Origin: Lachnospiraceae bacterium
GTDB lineage: Bacteria; Bacillota; Clostridia; Lachnospirales; Lachnospiraceae
DNA: 64,000 nt
Assembly (NCBI GenBank): GCA_022800815.1
Contig: JAAWRC010000012.1
Span: forward strand, 1 to 64,000
Direction: 5' to 3'
The notes under the pieces are model-generated. The model was not told where the DNA came from and ran no database searches. It worked only from the letters and a program-made list of their open reading frames with translations. A program made the translations under genes and the position numbers. This document shows positions 34,178 through 44,754 of the stretch, one piece after another. The stretch's first letter is position 1, and the number at the start of each line of letters is the position of its first letter.

Positions 34178-34210
34178 CGGCAAAGGGGAGAGCGCATCTC
34201 CCTTTTGTCG
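34178..34210 (+). promoter_or_regulatory. Hairpin between livJ and livH, possible attenuator
   Basis: A 14-bp stem with two G-U pairs (34178-34191 with 34197-34210, loop GCGCA) lies in the 215-nt gap. Such hairpins often lower expression of membrane genes relative to the binding protein. The T run lies inside the right arm, so it is not a classic terminator. Confidence 0.45.
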
Positions 34211-34300
34211 TATGGCTAGTTACACAGGGGCGCATAGGGGAAACCGGCTGCACGGTCGGGACGGATTTGCGGCATGCACCCTGTGAAAGAGGAGGAAAAG

Positions 34301-35173
34301 ATGATTGTACAACTATTTAACGGCCTGACGCTGGGGATGGCATACGCACTGATCGCAGTGGGCTATTCCATGGTGTTCGGTATTTTGCGCCTGGTCAACT
34401 TTTCGCATGGCTCCGTCTATGCTTTCGGCGCCCATGCGGCCCTTTTGTTTGTCGGTTTTCAGTTCGGCCTGCTCCCGGCGGCAATCTTAAGCCTGCTGCT
34501 CACCGGGGTTCTCGGCGTCCTGATCGACAAGACGGCCCTGGAACCCTTGAGAAAGAAGGGGTCTGTTCCGGTGGCCTCCCTGATTACGACCATCGGTATT
34601 TCCAATATTATCCAGAACCTTCTTACGGTTTATTTCGGGAGCGAGAGAAAGAGCTTCCCGGCGGTGTTTGATTTTGGCTCCTTCAAGATCGGCGACATCA
34701 CGGTCACGTCCAAGCAGATCTGCATGTGCCTGGTATCCCTGGTGCTGATGGCGATTCTGGTGATCATTGTCCAGAAGACCAAGGTGGGACTTGCCATGCG
34801 TGCGACGGAGCAGAATTCCAAGGCGGCCAACATGATGGGGGTTAATGTAAACTTCGTGATTTCTTTTACCTTCTTTATTGCGGGTGTGTCCGCCTCGATC
34901 GCAGGCGTTTTGATCGGCGGTTACTATGAGGTAGTGTATCCGACCATGGGCTTCATGGCCGGTCTGAAGGCCTTCGCAGCGGCGGTCTTAGGGGGGATCG
35001 GAAGCCTTCCGGGAGCCATCGTGGGCGGCTTGGTGATCGGCATCTCGGAGAGCATGGCGGCCACCTTCCTGGGTTCCACCTGGAGGGACTGCATGGCATT
35101 TGTGATTCTGATCATCGTTCTGCTCGTGAAGCCCAACGGTTTGTTCGGAAAGAAAGGGATCGTGAAGGTGTAA
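34301..35173 (+). CDS. livH: Branched-chain amino-acid ABC permease LivH
   Basis: A 290-residue LivH-type permease: GLTLGMAYALIAVGYSMVFG at the N-terminus, LVNFSHGSVYAFGAH, the EAA-like loop AMRATEQNSKAANMMGVNVN and GLKAFAAAVLGGIGSLPGAI. The ATG at 34301 follows GAGGAGG; an upstream ATG at 34274 lacks a good site. It pairs with LivM to form the channel. Confidence 0.94.
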   Translation: MIVQLFNGLTLGMAYALIAVGYSMVFGILRLVNFSHGSVYAFGAHAALLFVGFQFGLLPAAILSLLLTGVLGVLIDKTALEPLRKKGSVPVASLITTIGISNIIQNLLTVYFGSERKSFPAVFDFGSFKIGDITVTSKQICMCLVSLVLMAILVIIVQKTKVGLAMRATEQNSKAANMMGVNVNFVISFTFFIAGVSASIAGVLIGGYYEVVYPTMGFMAGLKAFAAAVLGGIGSLPGAIVGGLVIGISESMAATFLGSTWRDCMAFVILIIVLLVKPNGLFGKKGIVKV

Positions 35174-35177
35174 GCAT

Positions 35178-36185
35178 ATGAAAGAGAAAAGAACTTTTAT
35201 TTATAATTTAGAATATTACGTGGGAAAATTCAAGCTCCCGCTGCTTCTTATCTGCGCCGTCGTTTTGATCGCACTTCCTTTTCTGGGAACCAGCCAGTAC
35301 ATCATGAATCTGGTGATCAAGATCGGCGTCTATGCCATGTTCGGCCTGGGGTTAAACCTCCTGGTTGGTTATGTGGGCCTGATTTCCCTGGGGCATGCCG
35401 GCTTCGTGGCCATCGGGGCCTACACCTGCAGCCTCCTGCTTTTAAAGGCGGGGATGAATTTCTGGCTGGCCTTGCTGCTCTCCGCGGTTGTGGCGGCATT
35501 GTTCGGGATTCTTCTCGGCCTTCCGACCCTGCGGCTCTCCGGCTCCTATCTCTCCATCGTGACTCTGGGTTTCGGCGAGATTGTAAAGACGATCCTGAAA
35601 AACTGGAAGGGCGTGACCGGCGGAACCCTGGGCGTCAAGCCGATTCCCAAGCCGACGTTATTCGGGACCTCCATGACGCTGGCCAACAACGGCCTGTATT
35701 TTATCATGCTGTTCCTGCTCCTGCTGGTGACCCTGTTCTGCATCGTCGTGGTGAAGTCCAAGACGGGCCGGGCCTTCCTGGCCATCAAGACGGACGAAAC
35801 GGCGGCCGTGATGATGGGGATCAATGTGACCTACTACAAGGTGCTGGCCTTCGTCCTCTCCGGCGTGATCTGTGCGGTGGCCGGCGGATACTATGCGACG
35901 ACCATGGGATATATTGATCCCAACTCCTTCACCTTTGACACGTCGACGACCATCCTTTCCATTGTCATCCTCGGCGGCATGGGCACGACCAGGGGTATTT
36001 TCCTCGGTTCCCTGATCCTGATCGTGTTCCCCGAGCTCTCCAGAGCCCTTATGGATTACCGGTTCGTGGTCTATGGCGTGATCCTGGTACTGATGATGAG
36101 ATTCCGCCCCCAGGGCATCCTCGGCTGGAAATCACAGGTGCCCTACAAGCTGTCTAAGCGGGTGAAGAAGGAAGTGGAGGGATAA
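35178..36185 (+). CDS. livM: Branched-chain amino-acid ABC permease LivM
   Basis: A 335-residue membrane protein with LivM features: GLGLNLLVGYVGLISLGHAG, the FAIGAY-like FVAIGAYTCSLL, the coupling loop FLAIKTDETAAVMMGINVTY and the C-terminal MRFRPQGILG. It starts 4 nt after livH and ends 3 nt before livG. Confidence 0.94.
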   Translation: MKEKRTFIYNLEYYVGKFKLPLLLICAVVLIALPFLGTSQYIMNLVIKIGVYAMFGLGLNLLVGYVGLISLGHAGFVAIGAYTCSLLLLKAGMNFWLALLLSAVVAALFGILLGLPTLRLSGSYLSIVTLGFGEIVKTILKNWKGVTGGTLGVKPIPKPTLFGTSMTLANNGLYFIMLFLLLLVTLFCIVVVKSKTGRAFLAIKTDETAAVMMGINVTYYKVLAFVLSGVICAVAGGYYATTMGYIDPNSFTFDTSTTILSIVILGGMGTTRGIFLGSLILIVFPELSRALMDYRFVVYGVILVLMMRFRPQGILGWKSQVPYKLSKRVKKEVEG

Positions 36186-36188
36186 GAC

Positions 36189-36951
36189 ATGGCATACTTG
36201 GATGTAAAGAATATTACAAAGCGCTTCGGCGGCATCGTTGCCGTGGATAACGTAAGCTTTCACGTGGAGCAGGGGGAGATCGTCAGCATCATCGGCCCCA
36301 ACGGCGCCGGGAAGACGACTATTTTCAACATGCTGACCGGTGTCTATAAGATCGACGAGGGCGAGATCGTGTTTGACGGGAAGCCGATCCACAATCAGAA
36401 GCCCCAGAGGATCGTGGAGGCAGGAATCTCCAGAACCTTCCAGAACATTCGCCTTTTTGACGACATGCGGGTGGTGGAAAACGTATTGGTGGGAACTCAT
36501 ATCCGCACCGGCTACAGTCTCTTTGACAGCACCTTCCGCACGCCGAAGTACAGGAAGATCGAGGATGAGAAGACCGTGAAGGCCATCCAGATCTTAAAAT
36601 CCATCGGCCTGGACGACCGCAGGGACGACTATGCCAGCAACCTTCCCTACGGCGATCAGAGAAAGCTGGAGATCGCCAGGGCCATCGCCACGGACGCGAA
36701 GCTGATCCTTCTCGACGAGCCGGCGGCCGGCATGAACCCTCAGGAGTCGGCGGAGCTTCTGGAATTTATCCGGGGACTTAAAGGACAGGGGTACACGGTT
36801 ATCCTGATCGAGCATGACATGAGTGTGGTTATGAATATTTCTGACCGGATCTACGTGATTGACCACGGGAAGCCCATTGCGGAGGGGCTGCCGGAAGAGA
36901 TTGCCAACAATCCGAGAGTCATCGAGGCTTATCTGGGAGGTGTAAAGAAGA

Positions 36952-36965
<14 letters not shown>
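36189..36965 (+). CDS. livG: Branched-chain amino-acid ABC ATPase LivG
   Basis: A 258-residue ATPase: Walker A GPNGAGKTT, the LivG-specific segment ISRTFQNIRLFDDMRVVENV, Walker B LILLDEPAAGMNPQES and switch His in IEHDMSVVM. The signature region reads NLPYGDQRKLEIARAI, which is the normal LivG form of the LSGGQ motif. It overlaps livF by 14 nt. Confidence 0.95.
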
Positions 36966-37656
<691 letters not shown>

Positions 37657-37683
37657 CGAGGTGTCAGGAAATTACCGGAACTG

Positions 37684-37732
37684 AAAAAGTGTCGGGGCAT
37701 AGCCGGAAAATGGAGATGCGCCGACACTTTTT
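37684..37732. terminator. Bidirectional terminator between livF and a LysR gene
   Basis: AAAAAGTGTCGG (37684-37695) and its exact complement CCGACACTTTTT (37721-37732). A and T runs flank both sides, so it can stop both converging transcripts. Confidence 0.92.
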
Positions 37733-37754
37733 GCATGTGGTGCGGCATTTGTCG

Positions 37755-38654
37755 TCACGCATAAAAATGCCCATAAAACCGGATGAACATGTCCAGGGCC
37801 TTGGAGTGGGCGGACTGGCTGTTGTACACGAAGCCGATGGTCCGGCCGGGGATGGGGGGCGACATGGGAATCTCCACGAAGGTGCCGCTTTCCAGCTCCT
37901 TTTGCACGAAATTTTTGATGACGCAGCCGGCCCCCAGGCCGATTCTTGCGAAGTCCACCAGGAGGTCCATGGTGGAGACCTCCAGAAGGTGGACGGGCTC
38001 GATGTGCCGTTCCCTGAGATAGTCCTCGATATAAGTGCGGCTCACGTTTCCTTTCTCCAGCATCAGAATCGTGCCGTTGTGAAAAATGTCGGACTGGGAG
38101 GCTCCCTCCCGGAGACGCATGTTGGTCAGATAGGCGGGTGTCGCCACGAAGCCGTCCTCGATGTCCATCACCTTGTCAAAGGTGATGTTTTTTTTGTGGG
38201 CGGGTTCCGCCGTGAGCCCCAGGTCGATCTGCTGCTTTTCCAAAAGCTCCAAAGTCTGCAGGGTGGGCTGATTGTGGATCGTGAATTTTACGTGGGGGTA
38301 GCGGGCGACGAATTCTTTTAAGCAGGGGAGAAGCACGTACTTGCAGAGCATGGTGCTGACGCCGATGCGGATGTGCCCCACCCCCAGCTCCGTCATCCGT
38401 TTTAACTCCTCCTCCCCGTGGCTCAGGGTCTCAAAGGCGGAGCGGACGTGCTCAAAGAGGATCGCACCCTCGTCGGTGAGCTGCACGCCCCGGGAATTGC
38501 GGATGAACAGGGGAAGGTGAAGGCTGTCCTCCAGCTTGCTGATGGCCTTGCTGATGGCAGGCTGGCTGATGTACAGGCTCTTGGCGGCGCGGGAGATGTT
38601 GCCGGTCTGAGCCACCTCGAAGAAGATGCGGTATAGGGATAAGTTTTGTTCCAT
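37755..38654 (-). CDS. LysR-family transcriptional regulator
   Basis: The 299-residue protein has the N-terminal LysR helix-turn-helix (FEVAQTGNISRAAKSLYISQ and PAISKAISKLE, about 11-41) and a two-lobed effector domain (about 90-295; GHIRIGVSTMLCKYVL, IDLGLTAEPAHKKNI). The ATG at 38654 follows AAAGGAGGCC. It lies between the liv operon and leuCD, whose promoter region starts after a tandem repeat about 370 bp away. Control of leuCD is possible from position but not shown; effector unknown. Confidence 0.9.
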   Translation of the reverse strand: MEQNLSLYRIFFEVAQTGNISRAAKSLYISQPAISKAISKLEDSLHLPLFIRNSRGVQLTDEGAILFEHVRSAFETLSHGEEELKRMTELGVGHIRIGVSTMLCKYVLLPCLKEFVARYPHVKFTIHNQPTLQTLELLEKQQIDLGLTAEPAHKKNITFDKVMDIEDGFVATPAYLTNMRLREGASQSDIFHNGTILMLEKGNVSRTYIEDYLRERHIEPVHLLEVSTMDLLVDFARIGLGAGCVIKNFVQKELESGTFVEIPMSPPIPGRTIGFVYNSQSAHSKALDMFIRFYGHFYA

Positions 38655-38679
38655 GGTGGGGCCTCCTTTGAGACGGACG

Positions 38680-38965
38680 GCAGGCATCCGCCATCCTTGT
38701 TCACGCAAAATGCGGCAGCAAATCGCCGATCATTTTGCTTAGAAAAAGGATGGCGGATGCCTGCCAGAGCATCAAAATCACGAAGATGCGGCAGCAAATC
38801 GCCGATCATTTTGCTTAGAAAAAGGATGGCGGATGCCTGCCAGAGCATCAAAATCACGAAGATGCGGCAGCGAACCGCCGATCATTTTGTTTAGAAAAAG
38901 GATGGCGGATGCCCGCCTGAGCATCAAAATCATGAAGAATGCGGCAGTGAACCATCGGTCATTCT
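38680..38965. repeat. 76-bp tandem repeat array between the LysR gene and leuC
   Basis: Copies begin with ATGCGGCAG at 38710, 38786, 38862 and 38939 (spacings 76, 76 and 77); the last is truncated. Each holds the core GGCAGCAAATCGCCGATCAT and the string AAAGGATGGCGGATGCC. At the left edge an inverted piece of the unit (GGCAGGCATCCGCCATCCTT, 38680-38699) can pair with it. The first two full units are nearly identical, implying recent duplication. The core matches the repeats near 4.1-4.8 kb. Confidence 0.9.
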
Positions 38966-39018
38966 TCTAAATTCATAATAGCATAACTACAGAGAATATC
39001 AAGCATAAAAAACCTGTA

Positions 39019-39048
39019 TTTCAATTATAACTCCGGGGATGCTATAAT
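39019..39048 (+). promoter_or_regulatory. leuCD promoter
   Basis: TTTCAA (39019-39024), 18-bp spacer, extended -10 TGCTATAAT with TATAAT at 39043-39048, 45 bases before the leuC ATG. No T-box or leader peptide was found in the short leader. Confidence 0.65.
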
Positions 39049-39093
39049 GGGGTGCAGAAGAGAAGAGCATCGAACATTAAGGAGGATTATCAT

Positions 39094-40362
39094 ATGGGAA
39101 TGACAATGACGCAGAAGATTCTGGCGGCCCATGCGGGACTTTCGTCCGTGGAGGCCGGACAGCTGATCGAGGCGGATTTGGACCTGGTTTTGGGGAATGA
39201 CATTACCTCTCCGGTGGCGATTCACGAGATGGACGGCAAGATGAAGGACAGCTCCGTGTTCCATAAGGACAAGATCGCCCTGGTCATGGATCATTTCGTC
39301 CCCAACAAGGACATCAAGTCGGCGGAGCACTGCAAATGCGTGAGGGAGTTTGCCGCAAGGCACGAGATCACGAATTTTTTTGACGTGGGGGAGATGGGCA
39401 TCGAGCACGCCCTGCTTCCGGAGAAAGGCCTGGTTGTGGCGGGGGACGTGGTGATCGGGGCCGATTCCCACACCTGCACCTATGGTGCCCTGGGCGCTTT
39501 TTCCACGGGGGTGGGCAGCACCGACATGGCGGCGGGCATGGCCACGGGCAAGGCCTGGTTCAAGGTGCCCCAGGCCATCAGGATCGAGCTTGCGGGCAGG
39601 CTTCAGAAGTGGGTCAGCGGCAAGGACGTGATTCTGCACCTCATCGGCATGATTGGGGTGGACGGGGCGCTCTACCAGTCCATGGAGTTTACCGGGGACG
39701 GGGTGGCGGAGCTGTCCATGGACGATCGGTTCACCATTGCCAACATGGCCATTGAGGCGGGCGGCAAGAACGGGATCTTCCCGGTGGACGAGAAGGCGGA
39801 GGCCTATATGAAGGAGCATTCCATGCGGCCCTTCAAGGCTTACGAGGCGGATGCGGATGCGGAGTATGCGAGGGTGATTCGCCTGGATCTTTCCAGCATC
39901 CGGCCCACGGTGGCGTTTCCCCATCTGCCGGAGAACACCAGGAGCATTGACGAAGTCGGCGAGGTCGCCATCGACCAGGTGGTGATCGGCTCCTGCACCA
40001 ACGGCCGCATGGACGACCTGCGGGTGGCCGCAAAGATTCTGGAGGGAAGGAAAGTGAAGAAGGGGGTCCGCACAATTGTGATTCCCGCCACTCAGAAAAT
40101 ATACTTACAGGCCATGGAGGAGGGGCTTTTGAAGACCTTCGTGGAGGCGGGTGCCATTGTCAGCACGCCCACCTGCGGCCCCTGCCTGGGCGGTTACATG
40201 GGAGTGCTGGCGGAGGGCGAGCGCTGCGTCTCCACCACCAATAGGAATTTCGTGGGCCGGATGGGCCACGTGGCTTCCGAGGTTTATCTGGCAAGCCCCG
40301 CAGTGGCGGTGGCCAGTGCGGTGACCGGCAGGATTTCCGGGCCGGAAGAGCTTGGAATGTAA
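39094..40362 (+). CDS. leuC: 3-isopropylmalate dehydratase large subunit
   Basis: A 422-residue aconitase-family protein of the shorter LeuC/HacA type: [13 protein letters not shown] at the start, [30 protein letters not shown], the cluster ligands VIGSCTNGR and [10 protein letters not shown], and [10 protein letters not shown]. With LeuD it isomerises 2-isopropylmalate to 3-isopropylmalate in leucine synthesis using a [4Fe-4S] cluster. The start at 39094 has AAGGAGG upstream; an in-frame ATG at 39052 does not. The next gene is leuD, 12 nt away. Confidence 0.94.
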   Translation: MGMTMTQKILAAHAGLSSVEAGQLIEADLDLVLGNDITSPVAIHEMDGKMKDSSVFHKDKIALVMDHFVPNKDIKSAEHCKCVREFAARHEITNFFDVGEMGIEHALLPEKGLVVAGDVVIGADSHTCTYGALGAFSTGVGSTDMAAGMATGKAWFKVPQAIRIELAGRLQKWVSGKDVILHLIGMIGVDGALYQSMEFTGDGVAELSMDDRFTIANMAIEAGGKNGIFPVDEKAEAYMKEHSMRPFKAYEADADAEYARVIRLDLSSIRPTVAFPHLPENTRSIDEVGEVAIDQVVIGSCTNGRMDDLRVAAKILEGRKVKKGVRTIVIPATQKIYLQAMEEGLLKTFVEAGAIVSTPTCGPCLGGYMGVLAEGERCVSTTNRNFVGRMGHVASEVYLASPAVAVASAVTGRISGPEELGM

Positions 40363-40374
40363 AAGGAGGACTTT

Positions 40375-40872
40375 ATGAGAGCACAGGGAACAGTTTTTAA
40401 ATATGGAGACAACGTAGACACGGACGTCATCATTCCGGCGAGATATCTGAATTCCTCCGACCCGGCGGAGCTGGCGACCCACTGCATGGAGGACATTGAC
40501 AAAGACTTTGTGAAGAACGTGAAAAAGGGCGACATCATCGTGGCCTCGAAGAATTTCGGCTGCGGCTCTTCCCGGGAGCATGCGCCCATTTCCATCAAGG
40601 CGGCGGGCGTGAGCTGCGTGATTGCCGAGACCTTCGCCCGGATTTTTTACCGGAACGCCATCAACATCGGGCTTCCCATCATCGAGTGTCCGGAGGCGGC
40701 GAAGGGCATCGAGGCCGGGGACGAGGTGGAGATTGATTTTGACAGCGGGATGATTTACAATAAGACCAGAAACACCCGGTTCAAGGGGCAGGCCTTTCCG
40801 GAATTCATGCAGCGGATCATTGCGGCGGAAGGGCTCATGAATTATATTAATGAAACCAAAAAGCAGGCATGA
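40375..40872 (+). CDS. leuD: 3-isopropylmalate dehydratase small subunit
   Basis: A 165-residue swivel-domain protein: [18 protein letters not shown] near the start, the substrate-recognition loop, [18 protein letters not shown] and [15 protein letters not shown]. It completes the LeuCD dehydratase. A perfect terminator follows the stop. Confidence 0.95.
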   Translation: MRAQGTVFKYGDNVDTDVIIPARYLNSSDPAELATHCMEDIDKDFVKNVKKGDIIVASKNFGCGSSREHAPISIKAAGVSCVIAETFARIFYRNAINIGLPIIECPEAAKGIEAGDEVEIDFDSGMIYNKTRNTRFKGQAFPEFMQRIIAAEGLMNYINETKKQA

Positions 40873-40883
40873 CTTGTCGTTCA

Positions 40884-40911
40884 ACGCCCGTGGGATTCCA
40901 CGGGCGTTTTT
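40884..40911 (+). terminator. leuCD terminator
   Basis: Perfect 10-bp stem ACGCCCGTGG (40884-40893)/CCACGGGCGT (40898-40907), loop GATT, then a T run to 40911. Confidence 0.93.
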
Positions 40912-41150
40912 GGGAGCGGGATGCGGCGCGGAAAGCGGGGACCGTGCGGACCGGCGCCGGGGCGCTTGTATTACATGGCCTGTATTATTGTGGACACGGA
41001 ATGGAGGGCCGGGCGGCTATGGAAGAAACGACAAAATGCGCCCATAGTTTCTGGGAAAACCGGGGGTGACAAATGGGAACCTCTGTGTTATCATAAAATT
41101 TAGCGTAAAAACTGCCCTTTTTCGGCAGGAATACAGAGAGGAAAGCTTTT
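40912..41150. other. Intergenic region before thrC
   Basis: These 239 nt contain no convincing gene; short frames here lack family features. A possible -10 (TATCAT near 41091) precedes thrC but its -35 is poor. No T-box or other riboswitch was recognised. Confidence 0.4.
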
Positions 41151-42641
41151 ATGAGTGAATTGTTATACGGAAGCACGAGGGGAACGGGAGGAAAGGTGAC
41201 GGCTTCCCAGGCAATCCTTAAGGGGTTGGCGGACGACGGCGGCCTGTTCGTGCCGGAAGAGATTCCGGCGCTGCCCATGAGCATGAGGGAGCTGGCGTCT
41301 CTCTCTTATCAAGAGACGGCCCTGGCGGTCATGCGGCAGTTTTTGACGGATTTCACGGAGGAGGAGCTTCGGGCCTGTATCGACGGCGCATACGATGACA
41401 AGTTTGACACAGCGGAGATTGCGCCGCTCAGGGAGGCGGACGGGGCTTATTATCTGGAGCTGTTCCACGGCCCGACCATCGCCTTCAAGGACATGGCCCT
41501 GTCCATTCTCCCTCACTTGATGGTGACGGCGGCGAATAAAAATCAGATAAAAAACGAGATTGTGATTCTGACGGCCACCTCCGGGGATACCGGCAAGGCG
41601 GCCCTGGCCGGTTTTGCCGACGTGCCGGGGACGAAGATTATCGTGTTTTATCCGAAGGACGGCGTGAGCCCCATTCAGAAGAAGCAGATGGTGACCCAGA
41701 GGGGGGCCAATACCTTCGTGGTGGGGATTCACGGGAATTTTGACGATGCTCAGAGCAGCGTCAAGGCCATGTTCGGTGATGGGCGGCTTAAGGCGGAGCT
41801 GGATGCCCACGGTTGTCAGTTCTCCTCGGCCAACTCCATCAACATCGGCCGCCTCGTGCCGCAGGTGGTTTATTACGTGTACGCCTACGGACGTCTTCTG
41901 GGACGGGGAGCCATCGCCGACGGCGAGGAAATCAACGTGACGGTGCCCACTGGAAACTTCGGGAACATCCTGGCGGCCTACTATGCGAAGCTCATGGGGG
42001 TGCCCATCGGAAAGCTGGTCTGTGCGTCGAATGAGAACAGGGTGCTGTTTGACTTTTTCCGGACGGGAGCCTATGACAGAAACCGGGAGTTTATTCTGAC
42101 CAGTTCCCCCTCCATGGATATCCTGATTTCCAGCAACCTGGAGCGGCTGGTTTACCGGATCGCCGGAAATGATGCGGACCGGGATGCGGCCTTCATGCGC
42201 AGCCTCTCCGAGACGGGGCGCTATGAGCTCACCGCTGCGATGCGGGAGGGGCTTGCCGATTTTGCCGGCGGCTTTGCGAGCGAGCGGGAGACGGCGGCGG
42301 AGATCAGGGCGGTCTATGAACGGACGGGTTACGTCCTTGACACCCACACGGCAGTGGCATCCTTCGTGGGGAGGAAGTACCGGGAGACGACAAAGGACGA
42401 CAGAAAGATGGTGATCGCCTCCACGGCAAGTCCTTACAAATTCACAAGAAGTGTCATGGAAGCCATTGGCGGGCAATATGATGGAATGGAGGACTTTGCA
42501 CTGGCGGACAAACTGGCGGAGCTTTCCGGTGTACCGGTTCCCGCCGCAGTCGAGGAGATCCGCACGGCCGAGGTGCTCCACAGAACCGTCTGCGAGATTT
42601 CGGAGATGGAAACCGTGGTGAAATCATTTCTGGGAGTGTAA
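41151..42641 (+). CDS. thrC: Threonine synthase
   Basis: The 496-residue protein is a full-length PLP-dependent threonine synthase: GLFVPEEIPALP near the start, the PLP-lysine segment HGPTIAFKDMAL (Lys about 112), TATSGDTGKAAL, SANSINIGRLVPQVVYYVY and NVTVPTGNFGNILAAYYAK. It converts O-phosphohomoserine to threonine. The ATG at 41151 follows GAGAGGAAAGC. It stands alone; thrA and thrB are not in the window. Confidence 0.95.
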   Translation: MSELLYGSTRGTGGKVTASQAILKGLADDGGLFVPEEIPALPMSMRELASLSYQETALAVMRQFLTDFTEEELRACIDGAYDDKFDTAEIAPLREADGAYYLELFHGPTIAFKDMALSILPHLMVTAANKNQIKNEIVILTATSGDTGKAALAGFADVPGTKIIVFYPKDGVSPIQKKQMVTQRGANTFVVGIHGNFDDAQSSVKAMFGDGRLKAELDAHGCQFSSANSINIGRLVPQVVYYVYAYGRLLGRGAIADGEEINVTVPTGNFGNILAAYYAKLMGVPIGKLVCASNENRVLFDFFRTGAYDRNREFILTSSPSMDILISSNLERLVYRIAGNDADRDAAFMRSLSETGRYELTAAMREGLADFAGGFASERETAAEIRAVYERTGYVLDTHTAVASFVGRKYRETTKDDRKMVIASTASPYKFTRSVMEAIGGQYDGMEDFALADKLAELSGVPVPAAVEEIRTAEVLHRTVCEISEMETVVKSFLGV

Positions 42642-42748
42642 GAAGTAAGAAAATTGTCATATTTTGTTAAGGCCATCTTTAAAAATATGTGTTATGGTAA
42701 GAGAGGGCATGGCCTGATAAAATATTGCAGGTAAAAGAGGTTGAGAAT

Positions 42749-44710
42749 ATGGCACAAGAGGACAGGAACATGGGACGGTCGGAGAACCTCCGGCTTGCTC
42801 ACAGATCCAGAAACAGAATACGGCCGGAAGGCGGGGAGAGAGACGCAGAGCGCAGGATGACGGTCAATGAGGTGCCGGGAGGCGACAGTCCCCGGCGGCC
42901 GACGGGAAGCCCGCAGAGGCCGGCGGGGCAGCAGCCGGTCCGTCAGGGTGCGGCGGAGGGCCAGAGGTCGGCGGTGAGACAGTCCGTCCAGGGCGGTCAG
43001 CCGTCCGGAAGCCGGGGGGCTGCAGGGGTGCGGTCCGCCCGGGGAAATCGACCGTCGGGAGCCCGGGGGTCGGAGGGACGGCGGCCCGTTCAGGGCAGTC
43101 AGCAGGCCGCAGGCCGCAGGCCGACGGGGGACGCATCCCCGAGGGGCAGCTCCGAAGCTCGCTGGGCCCGCTGGGAGGAGGAGAAGTACCGCAGGGAGAG
43201 GGCGGAGCAGGAGCAGCGGCAGAGACAGAAAAGGCTTGTGATTATTATTTTGGCCGCAGCGGCGGCCGTGCTGGCCCTGGCGGTGGTCCTCTGGCTGGTG
43301 TTTGGCGGTGACAGGAATCCCAGTGAACCGGCGGCGGCGACGCAGGAGCCGCAGACAAGCGGGGCGGCTTCGGACGGAAGGATTTCTGAGACTGATTTCT
43401 CCTTTACGGTTCCGGCTGAAAGGCAGGAAGCCGGGACGATGCAGGAGATGAAGGAGCTGGCCGACTATGAAGGCTACGTGGTTCACTATCCAGTGACGGG
43501 AAATGCGGCCATGGACGAGGCCATTGCGAAACGGGCGGACGACATGGCTTCCGTGTTCAAAAGACAGGTTCAGGATATGCGGACCGACGGCAGGACCCGC
43601 ATGACCATGACCGGCGATTATGAGTCCTATCAGACCGGGGAGGCGCTCGTTTCCGTCAAGTTCAATATTCACAAGGAGCTTCCACAGGCGAACGAGGCCG
43701 GTGACAGCATCGAGACCTATACGTACCGGATGTCCGACGGGGCGGAGCTGGGCCTCTCCGACGTGCTGACGGAGGGGTATCTGGAGCTGTTGTCGACGAA
43801 GACGAAGGAGTTTGTCCAGACGCAGGGGGGAACCTCGAGGGAGGGGGCGGCGGAGGCGGCCGATGCGAATTTCAGGTACTATACCTGGAATGAGGACGGC
43901 CTGACCCTCTATTTCCCCGGCGGGACGCTGATCGACGGCGTAACGGAGACGCTTTCCTTTACCATTCCCATGGAGGAGCTCTCCGGGCATCTGGCCATGG
44001 ACCTGGGCGGCGGAGGCCAGGACGGGCAGGAGGCCCAGGCCCCCGTGGCCGGGAAGGTGGACCCCTCAAAGCCCATGGTGTGTCTGACCTTTGACGACGG
44101 GCCGAAGGCGGCGACGACCCCGGAGCTTCTGGACATTCTGGAGGAGAACGACGCCAGGGCGACCTTCTTCGTGGTGGGAAATGCGCTGAAAGGCAGCAGT
44201 GCCGAGGAGATTATCCGGCGGGAGCTGGAGCTGGGCTGCCAGGTGGGCAACCACACGGCGAGTCATGAGAATTTTAAAAAGATCAGCGACGAGGAGATTG
44301 ACGCACAGATCGAAGGGGTTAATGACATCCTCAAGGGCTGGGGCCTCCCGGCCTGCGGCACGGTGCGCCCGCCCTACGGCGGATGGAACAATCACGTGCG
44401 GGACGTGGTGAAGTACCCCATGGCCCGCTGGAACGTGGACACGCTGGACTGGGAGACCAGAGATCCGGAGGCCACGATCCAGTGCGTGCTCTACGACGAG
44501 GTGAAAAAGGCGGCGGACGGGGACATCATCCTCATGCACGACATCCATGCGGAGACCATCGAGGCCTGCCGGACCATCATCCCGGAGCTCAAGGCCAGGG
44601 GCTTCCAGCTCGTGACCATGGAGGAGATGTTTGCGGCCAGGGGGATCCCCTACGAGGCCGGAAAGGTGTATTATTCCATCGGGGACATCCGGACGGATTT
44701 CGGAGAATAA
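42749..44710 (+). CDS. Membrane-anchored polysaccharide deacetylase (PdaC-like)
   Basis: The 653-residue protein has three parts. Residues about 1-160 are disordered, rich in Arg, Gly, Pro and Gln, and cytoplasmic. One transmembrane helix follows (about 162-186, LVIIILAAAAAVLALAVVLW). Outside the cell there is a DUF4163/DUF3298-like module (about 215-420) and a NodB deacetylase domain (about 440-650) with TFDDG, GNHTASHEN, RPPYGGWN, DTLDWETRD and ILMHDIH motifs. These are the metal and catalytic residues of peptidoglycan or polysaccharide deacetylases such as B. subtilis PdaC. The long Arg-rich tail is unusual. Alternative upstream start: 42725. Confidence 0.88.
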   Translation: MAQEDRNMGRSENLRLAHRSRNRIRPEGGERDAERRMTVNEVPGGDSPRRPTGSPQRPAGQQPVRQGAAEGQRSAVRQSVQGGQPSGSRGAAGVRSARGNRPSGARGSEGRRPVQGSQQAAGRRPTGDASPRGSSEARWARWEEEKYRRERAEQEQRQRQKRLVIIILAAAAAVLALAVVLWLVFGGDRNPSEPAAATQEPQTSGAASDGRISETDFSFTVPAERQEAGTMQEMKELADYEGYVVHYPVTGNAAMDEAIAKRADDMASVFKRQVQDMRTDGRTRMTMTGDYESYQTGEALVSVKFNIHKELPQANEAGDSIETYTYRMSDGAELGLSDVLTEGYLELLSTKTKEFVQTQGGTSREGAAEAADANFRYYTWNEDGLTLYFPGGTLIDGVTETLSFTIPMEELSGHLAMDLGGGGQDGQEAQAPVAGKVDPSKPMVCLTFDDGPKAATTPELLDILEENDARATFFVVGNALKGSSAEEIIRRELELGCQVGNHTASHENFKKISDEEIDAQIEGVNDILKGWGLPACGTVRPPYGGWNNHVRDVVKYPMARWNVDTLDWETRDPEATIQCVLYDEVKKAADGDIILMHDIHAETIEACRTIIPELKARGFQLVTMEEMFAARGIPYEAGKVYYSIGDIRTDFGE

Positions 44711-44716
44711 ATGAAT

Positions 44717-44747
44717 CGAGCAGGGGAACGTTCTTTTCCCCTGCTCG
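44717..44747. terminator. Bidirectional terminator
   Basis: CGAGCAGGGGAA (44717-44728) with its exact complement (44736-44747), loop CGTTCTT, between two converging genes. Confidence 0.85.
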
Positions 44748-44754
44748 CATGTTG

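Noticed and set aside
32658..34253. 531-codon leftward frame opposite livJ
   Set aside because: Its striking internal repeat (CLCLSGI-type) is only the antisense reading of the ADAGETK minisatellite in livJ.
38680..38965. CRISPR array
   Set aside because: The repeats are head-to-tail 76-bp units without variable spacers; no cas genes are in the window.
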